Part shown: positions 32,290-43,422 of the stretch, in pieces
How the letters are laid out: each line of letters begins with the position of its first letter
Numbering within the stretch: position 1 is the first letter of the stretch
NCBI GenBank assembly: GCA_023374025.1
Contig: SIJG01000020.1
Coordinates: 727,121 to 791,120 of the forward strand
Direction: 5' to 3'
Source: Heterodera schachtii
Taxonomy: Eukaryota; Nematoda; Chromadorea; Rhabditida; Heteroderidae
Length of the DNA: 64,000 nucleotides
Made by a program: the position numbers and the translations under genes
Notes under the pieces: generated by a model
The model's database searches: none
Seen by the model: the letters and a program-made list of their open reading frames with translations, nothing else
What the model was told of the DNA's origin: nothing

Positions 32290-33178
32290 GTTTGGTGGTC
32301 AAAAACCGAAACAAAGTGCGCGGATCGGAATATATGCTTTTATATTTTTGACAAAAAACCCACGATCGGTCACATTATTCGTCTCACAGCCAAAAAGTTT
32401 TTAACACGGATTCGAAATCGACAAACTCTTAAAGCCATTTTCTGGGGTTTTCAGGGTGGCTGAATACGAATCAAGCACATTCACACAGAGCTCGTAGTCC
32501 AAGACCTAAATTCGAACGTTCAACAGACCCAATTTGATTTTTGTTTTTCTCTACTTAGTCAAAAGTAACGAGTGTCTCTTAGCCAGACCATAACTAAATT
32601 CATTCGTAATGCATTACCAAGATAGACTAGTAACAATACAACGCAAATCAAGGCGTGAAACCAAAGTGAGCCGCCAGTTGACAAATCGGCCACACGAAAG
32701 ACTGCGACTCGGCTGTAGTGCAACAGTATGCTTTCGCCATCCTTCATAAGCAGGGATTCGGGCAGCACAACATTCAGAGAGTTGTTTGACATGGTGTATG
32801 TTGCCGTAAATCTTCCCAATATTGGAGAATGTCCAAAAAACTTTTTTGAGAGTTATATTTAGTAGAGTCCGGCGGGAACGGGAATCCCGCGGGAAAAACG
32901 GGAATCCCGTTCCCGTTTCCCGTCTTTTTTGCCTGACGGGATAAAAGAGATTTTTTTGAGAAAAAATTAAATAAATAAATAATTTTAAATCAACAAGTGA
33001 ACATAGGGGACCCACGCGTTTCGGCGCTGGCGTTTCGGCGCAAGCTCGTTTTTCCATGACAGCTTTTTTCTTTGGCATCTAAATCCAACAATCTTATTAT
33101 CACTCGAAAGCTCTTAACATGCTCTATGAGGTTTTACAAAAGCGAAAAGATTTTCATGCCTGGAAAAAATTTTATTAA
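32290..33178. other. Intergenic DNA between tandem gene copies
   Basis: The first ~65 bases continue the duplication (compare 39,800-39,865). A GC-rich palindromic CGGGAATCCCG cluster at 32,870-32,940 resembles a decayed hAT-like element end. No gene is supported. Confidence 0.5.
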
Positions 33179-33705
33179 CAAGGGAAGGGCGTGAACTGTA
33201 AGTCGGAAAATGCATATGTGTTATATACCATTGGATAGAGAATATTCTATTTCTATTATGAATTTTTAATATTACGGGCCCATAGGAAGAAATAAAAAAG
33301 TTATGAGGCCTCAAAAATCGAAATTTAGGGCTAAGGGACGATTTCATTCTTTTTTCACTTTCTATTAATTCTCAATCCTTACATTTATGATTATTTTTGC
33401 TTACTTTTACTAAATAAAAAGTATTATACCTTTTTTAGTCTAAAAAATGATTTTTAAATTATTAAAATTTGTTTATTTTTATGTTGGATTTGAACCCGAG
33501 CTCCAAAAATGCGAATTTAACCAACTGAGCCACCAATTTAAAGTGAAAACACAGCCAAAAGTTCGATTTTTGATGCCTCATAACTTTTTTATTTCTTTCT
33601 ATGGGCCCGTAATATTAAAAATTCATAATAGAAGTCGACCATTCTCTATCCAATGGTATATAACACATATGCATTTTCCGACTTACAGTTCACGCCCTTC
33701 CCTTG
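33179..33705. mobile_element. Inverted-repeat element with tRNA-like core
   Basis: Terminal repeats CAAGGGAAGGGCGTGAACTG / CAGTTCACGCCCTTCCCTTG are flanked by TAA on both sides (33,176-33,178 and 33,706-33,708). The arms are about 145 bases each and match closely through TATCCAATGGTATATAACAC and GGGCCCGTAATATTAAAAAT. The ~210-base spacer contains the tRNA-like sequence annotated separately. A 3-bp TAA duplication would fit PIF/Harbinger-type MITEs; TA would fit Tc1/mariner. Confidence 0.75.
33484..33536 (-). other. tRNA-like sequence (pol III A and B boxes)
   Basis: The minus strand reads GGTGGCTCAGTTGGTTAA (A-box-like) and, about 25 bases on, GGGTTCAAATCC (B-box-like). No acceptor stem pairs and no full cloverleaf is visible, so it is a tRNA relic or SINE-type promoter inside the inverted-repeat element, not a tRNA gene. 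Confidence 0.5.
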
Positions 33706-33851
33706 TAAGAAAAAACTTCAAAAATTTCAACTTTTCGAAATTTTAATGTATAACTTTTTTGGTAATTGTCTAATCGCAAAGCAATAGCTTAGAAAAAGCT
33801 TCTAAATAGATTAAGCTTTCGAACGACACCAACAATGTTGGATTTGGATCA

Positions 33852-34313
33852 GATGCCATGTTATTATATAATTTTTATGGTCCTGTAAATTTTAGTAAAG
33901 CCGAGCCATCAAAACCATAAAGACTTTATCTCATCGTATGCCGACATATGCACAAGCCATTCCCGTTCTTTTGTCACGAACACGAGAATGGTAATGCTAT
34001 GAATCAGAAATGAACAATGATACAATTTCTTACCCTTCACTTTCGTTTGTCCTAAAATTGTCTTTTTTTGTCGCAATGTTTGCTTATGGTCCCAATTTGC
34101 TTTTTTATAATTTTTTAAACCGGTTTCCATTAGAAAATAACAAATAATTTGGGGTTCGTTGGCCATAAATATTTCCATCATCAGACCGTAAATGTCATTT
34201 TACCCCGAAATTCGTTCTTCAGAAAGTTATGTGCTTAACTCAAAGCATTGATCAGCAGATAAAACCGCTTTCAGTTTGTCAAACTCACTTTTTATTAAAA
34301 TTATTTTGTTTGT
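33852..34313. repeat. Segmental duplication, copy 2 left block
   Basis: Partner of 9,846-10,279. The sequences diverge abruptly after ...TTAAAATTATTT. Confidence 0.85.
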
Positions 34314-34489
34314 TTTAAAGCTGAATTCTTAAAAGAGTTCAGCGTCGAACGATGATTCATAGTCTACATTTGGCAAAATAATTTGAAAACATAAAGCATA
34401 TTGACTTCCAAGTGTGTATTAAGCAATAAATGAAGCTATAATTGGGGACGCCTAGCTAAGTGAAACCAAAAAAACAAACAAAGACAAAC

Positions 34490-34649
34490 TCGATGGAAAT
34501 ATGGACATAAATGGCGAAATATGGAAAAATATGGATATAGAAACCCATCCTAGAAGCTTCAAACCAAGTTAAAAACATGTTTTTCGTGCGTTTCAGGCCT
34601 CCCTCAGTCCAGGAAAAAAATATGGATTTCCATATAATTCCGAACCCTA
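34490..34649. mobile_element. Truncated copy of the CCATATTT hAT-like element, reverse orientation
   Basis: Matches one end of the element at 11,451-12,129 in reverse complement and ends at CCGAACCCTA. It lies a few bases from the empty site, so copy 2 received its own independent fragment of the same family. Confidence 0.7.
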
Positions 34650-35345
34650 GTCATCAATTTAAGGGTGTAATATGACAACATTTATTCAAAAAAGTAAAAA
34701 AAATAGACCAAATCAATATTGAGCCAAATAATTTTTAAAATAAAAATTCTTGTCAAGAAAATAAATAAATTATTTGGAGATGAATTTTTAAGAAATTTTC
34801 ATTTATTAGGAGTGTATTTTCAGAATTTTTAGTCGATTTTTAGGGGTATATTTTCTGAAAAAATTTTTGGTCGATTCTTAGGGGGTGTATTTTTCGTTTT
34901 TATTGCATTTTGTTAATAATTTTCGGCAAAATGCCAAAATAGGGTAAAATAGGTTGTTTCAATAGGTTTTTAAGTTCTAAGAAATAAAAACCTATGTAAA
35001 TAGATTTTAAAAACTCGAAGTATCTTAACAACCAGCAAAAAAAAACAACATGTTTTTCGTGCTTTTCAGGTCACAGAGAGCTCAGGAAAAAATAGGTAAA
35101 CGCCTAAAAATCGTATCCCTATTCGTAACACTAATTCATAATTAAAAAAAATTTATTTATTAAAAGACAAAAATCATTCAATTGAATAACCTGTTAAAAG
35201 CTTTTTGCATTTTTAGGGTGATGCCAATTTATGGGGAATTTCGGCTTAATAATACCACCAATTAAAAAGATTGCAGAGTCTGGCATTTTTAAAATCGCAA
35301 AATCTGTAATCCGTAATTACGGAGTCAACACATTCCTAAGAATAT

Positions 35346-35480
35346 ACCGTATATGCTCTAATTATCCCCCCGGGGGATTATTGTTCAACCTCCTCAGAAA
35401 GGGGGGGATTATTAGATACGGGGGGATAAATGGAGACAGTGGGATTAATGGAGACAGGGGGATAATTCGAGCATAACGGC
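35346..35480. mobile_element. Short C5/G5 inverted-repeat element, filled site
   Basis: Ends ACCGTATATGCTCTAATTAT and ATAATTCGAGCATAACGGC are imperfect inverted repeats with CCCCC/GGGGG inside. Copy 1 (near 12,876) is uninterrupted here (AAGAATATATCACTAC), so this insertion postdates the duplication or was lost precisely. A full-length relative is at 51,369-52,402. Confidence 0.75.
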
Positions 35481-35767
35481 ATCACTACTCGCTATATGGT
35501 TTTTAACATGCAAAAGCATTAATAATTAAAGATATACAAGCAAATATAATAATATTAACGTGGATTTATTTCAAGTGAATCAATAAAGAAGCAATTTTTA
35601 TGTTTTTTTAATTGATTAACTGAATATTTCTTCATTTTCTTATTGAAAAGCCAATTATTCTAAGCGGTGCTGACATTTTTTTTCCTGCTCATTATTTTTT
35701 GCACCAATTTCTTAACATAATTCTTTAAAATAAAAGCACTTTCATTCAAAAAAGCATCACCAAGGCA

Positions 35768-38700
35768 ATGATTATTTTGGCAAACTTTGCCATGCTATTA
35801 CCAATTATTGGCCTTTTGCTGTCCTCCCATTGGATGGGCCAAAATGCGCAACAGCCGCACAACAATAACAATTCGTTGCACCTGAAGCTGTTCCCCGGCT
35901 TGGCGGTGCCCGACACACACCACGTGTATTATGTGGTTGGACATTGTGAGGGTCAAAAAAGTCACTTTTTGCATCAATTCCTGGCCCAGCGAATGGAGGG
36001 GGTTTTGTTGGGGGATGAGATGGCACTTGCAGAGGAACAAGCGAATGGAGAAGCCATTGTCACACTGAACTTCCATTCTGGAAGAGTGTGCCCTTATTTT
36101 CACGTGTGCATTTATATGCTCTGGACGGAAATGCCAATCAACGAAAATGCAATGAATGCGGAAATGCCAATCGAAATGAATCCATTGATACGGAATGGGA
36201 AGATCACTTGGGTAAAAAATGTTTCAATGTTTAACCCTTTAGGAAATTTGTCAAGCAGAAATAAAAATTTTTCTTTAAAGATTCATAAGTTTTTCAAAAT
36301 CCGGGGAATATTTTTAGGATTAATTTTCATAATTAATTATTATTTTTTGGTTTTTGTTAAGCCCGTTCCTTATCTGCAAGATGCGATTCCAAACGACGGG
36401 CTGAACAAGCGGATTATGTTTGGCAACTTTTTCAATCTGACCATTGGGCCCGCGTTGGAGACGCCAGACCTTTTTTACCACTTTCGCGTGTTTTGTGATG
36501 ATGATAAGCTGAAAAGTACGATGCAGGAAATTGACGAGGAGGACAAAATGGTGGAGAAATGGACAGTCTCCGAAGAGTACGAGGACTACAAATTCAAGAC
36601 GTTCACTAAGGGGCTGACGCCGACCAAAGTTGTGTTCAACAGCGAGCTAAGGCAAAAGTGCGACCGCTACCATATTAAAGTGTGGGCTACGCATAAGGAA
36701 TGGATGCGCATGGACGAAACGGCGATGACGGTGGGGCAAGTGGAAAATGAGGATTTGTCCAATTGGGAAATGAGGATTTGTCCAATTGGGAAATGAGGAT
36801 TTGTCCAATTGGGGGGAGGATAATTGGCATCGGAGAGGGACAAATGGGCGGGCTGCCAGCTGATTTACGCACGGGTTGCGCACCGACATTTGCGGACGCC
36901 TTAATGAGAAATAATCATTTTTAGCAAATATCTTTTTTTGGCCAACAAATAAAAATTGGACACTAATAATTAAGGAAAAAAAATTTATAGTGAGTCGGTC
37001 TTCAAAAAGTTTTGGAAATTACTTGATTTTTAACGAAAATATCATCCCAAAATGACTCCATCAAAAACCGAACACCGCCGGAAAATTTGTAATAATATAA
37101 AAAATTTAAAGAAGTTTGAATGATTAAATGAATGGAGCAGAGATTAGCTGGTGTTAAAGTAAGTTTATCAGAATACCGTGTATAATTTCCTTCATATTAA
37201 TTTTAAAACTCGATGTCCATTTTTCCGTCCCCTTCCCAAAGTGCCATAATTGTCACAGAATAATGCGATTTCCTTTTTGCCCAAATGTTTTTTAATGCGA
37301 TTTCCTTTTTGCCCAAATGTTTTTTTTTGTCCCATTTCAGCTCTTGGGTCGTCCCATTGCCTATTTTGTGTGCGAATCGAATGGAAACGCGGAGAATTTT
37401 CAAATTTCACTGCTTAAACATTTCCTCCTTCAAATTGAGCCGCCCCTTCCGAAGGAAAAGGAGGAGAAGCAGCAAAATGTTTACTTTGTTGAGGTGCAAT
37501 GCCACGGCTTCAAACCGCACACATTCAAAACAATCACCAGGGCCATGACGGACGTGGTGCTGCACCAACTCAGCTGCAAAACCTACGACATTTCGGTGCG
37601 CAAAGTGCCGTTGGAATGGATCCGGCGACTGAAATACCATGGGGTAAGCAGAAGGCCATTAGGGAAGCGAACGTGGGACGATCAGAGAACGGTATTTCTA
37701 AAAATTCCTGGACCAGGATCCTGCAAAGTTTAGCATTTTTCCGATTAAAGGGCAAATATGGGAAATTTTTCGATTTGTTCCAAAGTTTGGGTAATGAAAT
37801 TACGGGATTTTTTTGAAAAAAGTTTTGATTAAAATGTTTCTTGAACGGATTACATTACTTCTTTTAAGTGTATTTAAAAAATAATCTTTTGTGTATTAAT
37901 TGTACATACTATAGTAGAGCGGGACCGGGACGGGAATTCCCGGTCCTCCGAGGTCCCGGTTCCCGGTCCCGGATTTTGAAAATGTATTTCCCGGTCCCGG
38001 TAGGGCTCCCGGGAACCGGGAAAAACAAGCACTGGTAAGAATGGGGGTCTGAACGAAAAATTAATGAGCGAAATTGGGGGAATGAAAATTTTTTAATAAA
38101 AATCAATTTTAAATGTGTACAACTGGTCTAGTGGTTAAGCTTCCTGTTAGTTTTCTACTTCTTTCCTTGGTTCGATCCCTCTTCAGTAATTAAATACATT
38201 TTGTTTTTTTCTTTTTGTAATCATTTTTAATGTAAAGAATTTAAGTAAAAATGCAAAAAATGGTCATTGTTTTTTTTTCTCAGGGGTTGGCCTATTAACA
38301 AAATATAATTCATGTATTTATTTAAATGTACACATATGTATTATATAATTTTTTAAAGAAAATCGTTAACAAATTTTACTCAAATTTTCAAAAATTTCCC
38401 CGGCGGCGCCTATCGACACCGCCGTACTCCCCCCCCCCCCCCCTTTTTTAAAAAAATTTATGTTTGAAATAACTGAAGTAAATTCGAGTTGAAAATTTTC
38501 ATTAATTTAATTTAACTAACTTTTGGATTTTATAAAATAAATAGCAAAATAAAAAATTAATTCCGTATTATTTTCACTTGAAATAAATTAAAATTTGAAC
38601 TTTTTTAAATTTTTTTAATTTTTTTGAATTTTTAAAAATTCCCGGTTGGTCACGGTTCCCGCCGGTCCCGGACAAAAATCGAGGTCCCGCCCGGTTCCGG

Positions 38701-39799
38701 CTTCTCAGGTCCCGGCAACCCCCGGTCCCGGTTTTGCCCAAAATTCCCGGTCCCGCTCTACTCTAGTACATACTAACATTAATATGCTTTAAGTATAACG
38801 GAATGATCCATTCAACAAAACCGTTTCGTCAATTGGATATTAATATTACAAATGGCGCGACTTATGTGTTGGAATTTCCGGCAAGATTTCAACGACCGAA
38901 ACAAACCAATTATATGGTAAAAATTATTTTACTTTTGGCACGCACTTTCTCATTGGTGACGACGCGAGGGATCGGCACGGAGTTATGGCCGCCACCCCCG
39001 CCTCCCCCCCGCTTTTAAACCCGGAAACTTTTAACATTTCCTTTAGGGCGTTCTTGGGCCCCCGAAATTACTGATTACGGTTACAAAGCCTTTTTATATT
39101 GAATTGTTTAAAATTTTTACAAAATTTTGGACCATTTTCATAATAATTATGATTATATATCATTTTTTCGACCCAAAATCAACCGTACCTTTTGAAATAA
39201 GATTTTTTAAAAACGAGAAAAGAATTTTTGCTTTTGGCCAAAGTACCGCACATTTGGCAGTTTTAAACATTAATTTTCTAAATTTGGTAGATGAATTTTA
39301 AATTCTTACTAGTTTTCACTAAAAATATTTTCAAAAAACATTTTCAATCCCTTTTTAAATTTTGTTGTTTTTTTCGGGGCATTTTGTCCGTGGGTCTTTT
39401 GTCTGTGACCCTTTGTCACTGCATTTTGCCTAGCATTCCGCGGTGAGTGAACCGTTCATTCTCTATCGCTCGCTGATTGACTGCCCTCTGCTTTCCCACA
39501 CTCACTCTCTTTTCTCTTTTTCTCTCTTTAATCACCGCTAATTTATTGGCCCAATTTTGGATTCAAAATAATAATTTAATTTTTAGAAACTAAATGAAGG
39601 AACTCAAGTTACGCAGCAACACACTGCCAATGAGAAGCAAATGGCACAAATCATTGATATTTCAGATGATGACGAGAAAATGGAGGAAGAGGAAGAGAAA
39701 GCGGAGAAGGAAGAAAATGAAAATGAGGAGAAATCGGAGGACAAACGGAGAAAAAAGAGCGAGAAGAAGGACGACTGCTATTTTTACTACAATTTTTAA
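35768..39799 (+). CDS. Unrecognised secreted protein, tandem copy 2
   Basis: Five exons, 35768-36211, 36362-36730, 37341-37643, 38794-38916 and 39587-39799, all phase 0, give 483 residues. Domain layout as in copy 1: signal peptide, Asn/His-rich linker, globular middle with VVGHCE and FCDDDKL, and a C-terminal acidic-to-basic tail with RRKKSEKK and terminal YFYYNF. Exon 1 carries about 30 more residues than copy 1. Exon sequences are otherwise highly similar, with several non-synonymous differences. After exon 2 the motif GAGGATTTGTCCAATTGGG is repeated three times in the intron. AATAAA at 39,896-39,901 may be the polyadenylation signal. A hAT-like element occupies intron 3. The function is unknown to me; secretion plus a basic tail suggests an exported, possibly nuclear-targeted effector, which is inference. 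Confidence 0.75.
38124..38179 (+). other. tRNA-like sequence inside the hAT-like element
   Basis: TGGTCTAGTGGTTA (A-box-like) is followed about 31 bases later by GGTTCGATCCC (perfect B box). There is no pairing acceptor stem, so it is a tRNA relic or internal pol III promoter. Confidence 0.55.
38397..38443 (+). repeat. Dispersed GGCGGCGCCTA palindromic module
   Basis: CCCCGGCGGCGCCTATCGACACCGCCG followed by a C run. Similar modules occur at 40,190-40,212 (partial), 40,338-40,372 and, in reverse, 41,153-41,185; fragments lie at 46,640 and 63,235. Confidence 0.6.
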
Positions 39800-41349
39800 G
39801 TTTGGTGGTCAAAATTGAACAAAGTGCTCGGATCGGAACATATGCTTTTATATTTTTGACAAAATTTTGCGTATAAATATGCAACAAAACGGCAAAATAA
39901 AAAAGTGCCTTTAAATTATAATGGTTCAAAATGTGGTCAAAATATGTACATAAAAATTCCATTTTTTTCTAACGCGGCGCCTATTGCGGTAAGGGGTGAA
40001 CTCGCCTAGCCAATTCCATCTCAGCATAGTTCAAAAATCTATCTTTAACCTTACTCAAATTTTCTAAAAAATTTGCTAAATTTCAAAAAATCCACTATTA
40101 CTTGAAGAAAATCTGCTAAAAATGACCCAAAATCGCAAAATTGGTCATTTTTTGGAGAGAATTCGTTAACAAATCGCATTAAAAAATGCAAAAATTTTCC
40201 CGGCGGCGCAAGGGCGTAGCTAGGGGGGGGGCCAGGGGCCCGGGCCCCCCCCCCCCCCCCCGAAACCCAAAAAAGGAAAAATTTTCAGTAAATTTTCTTG
40301 AGCAATTTTCTTAACAAAATGCATTAAAATACCCAAAAATTTTCCCGGCGGCGCCTACCGGCACCGCCGGACCCCCATTTTACCATATTTTTGAAAAATG
40401 GGGACCAAAATGGCAAAAAATAGTAATTTTTGGCGAAAAACGGCGAAAAAATATGTAAGAAATAGTCAAATATGTGTAAAAACCCACAATATATTAAATA
40501 TGTAAACAAAATTTTAAATGATTATTTTTTTCGACAAAAATCTTCATAAAGGCTAAAATAGGCACAGAATGCCATAAAAATGACCTAAATAGGCTTAGAA
40601 TCACCTTTTAATATTAAAAAAAAAAAAAAAAATTAATTTTGATATCTCTTTTTTTTGAAAAAATAACCGATTTAAGGGTACATTATCAAAATGAATTTAA
40701 TTTTCACAAGAGGTAAATAAAAGTCCCAACTTTTGTTCGCAAACACAAAGAAGAAAGTGTTTTTCCTACTTTTTAGACCATGGAGAATCCAGGAAAAAAA
40801 CTCAGTTATATTTGTATGTTTTTCAAGCTTTCATATTGTTTTCTTAAATGCCTCCAATAAAACATTATTCAAAAGATCTGATGAGTGTTTACAGTCGGCT
40901 GGACGGATGTTGGATTGAGCAAATCGTTAAATTTAATCGATTTTTTAATCTCTTTTTTTCATGCCAATTCGTTCATTAAATTCAAATTTAGAATTTATTT
41001 TTATTTTCAACCTAATTCATTTTTCTAATTGAATTTCTAATGACTTCACTAAGAGAACCAAAAGAAAAACATATTTTCAGCAAACCGTTACCAACAATGT
41101 CTAAATTTTGCGATTCTGAGAGGATTTCAAGAAAATAAAGGATTTTTAGATTCCGGCGCTGCCGATAGGCGCCGCCGGGAAAAAAAGACAATATTTGAAA
41201 AAAAAGCTTTTGTACTGCCCCTGAGTGCCGGTTTTTTGAGTTTAGTCATCGCACCCTTTAAAGAAGATTTAGGTTGTTGATTAGACTATAGGATAAACGA
41301 GATTGGATAATCGAATGAATAAGCATAAATCGATAAATTATAGTGATTT
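39800..41349. other. Intergenic region with repeat modules
   Basis: 3' flank of gene copy 2, then repeat-derived DNA. Two GGCGGCGCC modules (40,190; 40,338) and one reversed (41,153), plus G and C homopolymers at 40,219-40,261 that may be misassembled. No gene is seen. Confidence 0.5.
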
Positions 41350-43422
41350 TCAAATTCCTTTTAATAGGGCAACAATTGGTGCAATTCGACGGGTCCTTTG
41401 GTGCACATTTGGCCAGCACGGGGGCATCACCAAATCGAACTGCGGGTCCAACACATTGGACACGTAAGTGAGCAGTTCGCGATGCCTGGCGCCCGAGTTG
41501 AAGACGAATTCGATCAGTGCCATTAGGTCCACGTACCGTCGGGCGCCCGCCTCGGCACCGCAATTAATCTGACAAATGAGGGGGCGGACCATTTTGGACA
41601 TTTTATTAACACTCTCAAAAACCAGAGCTATCATAATTATTTTTCGGTAAAAAAATATATGTATGACTGACACAAAAAAGGGATTTTGTGCCCAATTTTA
41701 AAATAAATTAGACGAGTTATGTACACCTAGAAATACTATTTAGCGCCTATTTTGGCTGTTTTACGGCATTTAACACTTATTTTGAACCTTTTCACTACTT
41801 TTAGGTACATATTTTGCAATTTTACGCACCTAAAAACCCGATCCCTAGTGATCGCCTTCTGTGCAATTATAAATGCTTTTAAATTTTTTGTTTGTCTTTA
41901 ACTTTTAATTTTTCAAACATTCGGCCCACCATAAGTTCAAATGAGAGCTCTTTATGTTAAAACATAACTTAGAAAAGTTCAAAAGAACTTCACCTGCAAA
42001 ATGTTGATTAAAATTGTAGAAAATTTCTCCGCTTCGGCCAACAATATTTTTTGTGCTTGATCACTTAATCCGGGAGAAACTAAAAAAAGAAAAAAATATT
42101 TAATTTAATAATTTAAATTATCCAATAGTCATTGCCCATATGAGCATAAATAATTGCTCGCAAAAGAACATATTCTTCAGTGTTCAATTTGGTGCGAATG
42201 AATGGTCCGGTGGCTTTGCGCAAAACTTTTTCGGCCAAATTCAAAAGACTTAATTTCGCAATAAAAAAATAAATTTAAAAATTACATTTGATCGTTTTTG
42301 TAATAAGTCTCCTGGAACAGTTTAAGTGGCATTAGCCCAATTGGCGTGGAAAAAACGTGGCAATTTTGTTGGACTGAGTAAAAACCGTTGCTCAACACGA
42401 GCAAAGGGGCCGCAATGTTGCAGCAGAGGGCAATCTGTGAAAATAAAATTTCGCATTAAAAAAATTCGGCACATCTATTTTTAAATTTCGATTTGGCATT
42501 TTTTTTCGTTTTCTTCCGAGTGAACTTCCGTTTAATCGATTCAAAATGCCGAAATTCCCCCGAACTCGGAAATTAATAATTTATTCATTCAATAATTCTG
42601 AACGAATTGCCTTGTCGCTGTTGCTAAGCCGCTGAAAGAAGGGAAACGTTCTGCCAATTTCGAACACAAACAACAAATCCATGGCCAAATACGGTGGCAT
42701 CATACAAAAGGGCCCATTCTGTTGGACAATTTGATAAAACAATTCGCTGGGTGGGCTTGGCATTTCGGTCTTAAATTTGTAAAATTTTCATCATTTTTAT
42801 GGTTTGGAAACAGAAAAGTTGTCGGCACATTCAATCAAACTCAATTTTCGTTCAAAAATCGACTCAAATGCGTCGCATTGGGCGAAAATGATGTCCGGGA
42901 TCTTAGTTTTTGAGTCGCGAATCCTGCGCACTTTCCGCTCAACCTCCATCATATGTTTCATGAAAATGAAACGCGCGAAGTTTTTTTGTACCATTGGCTG
43001 AAAGTTTTTTTTTTTTTTTGCTTTCGAAATAACTAATGTGGAGGAGCCATAATTTGGTGACATTGGAATATTTGGCACCGGCACTAACACTGTTTTTAAT
43101 TGTTTTTTGTGCCTAATTTTTAGGAAAATGTCCTTAATTGGGCTCTGTTTGATAACCGAGTCCGGCAAGGCCCATTTTGGTGGTTCGCTGCTTTGTTCGG
43201 TCGTCAGTGCCGACAGTTCCGTGCCAATGTCCGTTGCTTCTGATGATGCTGCTTTCTCCGCTTGGTTGGCATTGGCATTTTGCTGCTGCTGCATTTGGTG
43301 TTTCATCCGTTGTGCAAATGCCAATATTTCCTGGACATTTGATTTGTGGCAGTTAACACCGCGAGGATTCATTCCGACCGTAAGGCATTTGTTCAGTCGG
43401 CACCGCTTACATTTTGCAAATT
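41350..43422 (-). CDS. Nuclear hormone receptor (5' end not found)
   Basis: Six exons, 43422-42812, 42769-42611, 42434-42286, 42248-42136, 42079-41994 and 41568-41350, with consistent phases; about 445 residues. The first exon begins inside the second zinc finger (FAKCKRCRLNKC, then VGMN), followed by a Gln/Ala-rich hinge and a ligand-binding domain: FFQRLSNSDK, EEYVLLRAIIYAH, PGLSDQAQKIL, GARRYVDLMALIEFVF, HRELLTYVSNVLD. It would act as a DNA-binding transcription factor. The incoming phase is 1, so at least one upstream exon with the first finger is expected. I cannot find a C-x2-C-x13-C-x2-C block in the ~1.4 kb before the next gene, so the gene may be N-terminally truncated. The introns at 42,435-42,610 and 42,080-42,135 begin with GC. 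Confidence 0.85.

Larger units (their letters stand above)
37911..38766. mobile_element. hAT-like element in intron 3 of gene copy 2
   Basis: Terminal inverted repeats containing AGTAGAGCGGGACCGGGA are flanked by TACATACT on both sides (37,903-37,910 and 38,767-38,774). Copy 1 lacks the element at the matching place (near 19,738). The interior includes a tRNA-like sequence, a GGCGGCGCC module and a poly-C run, but no transposase. Confidence 0.8.

Noticed and set aside
38110..38185. Possible tRNA gene
   Set aside because: A and B boxes are present but acceptor and anticodon stems do not pair; it lies inside a transposable element.
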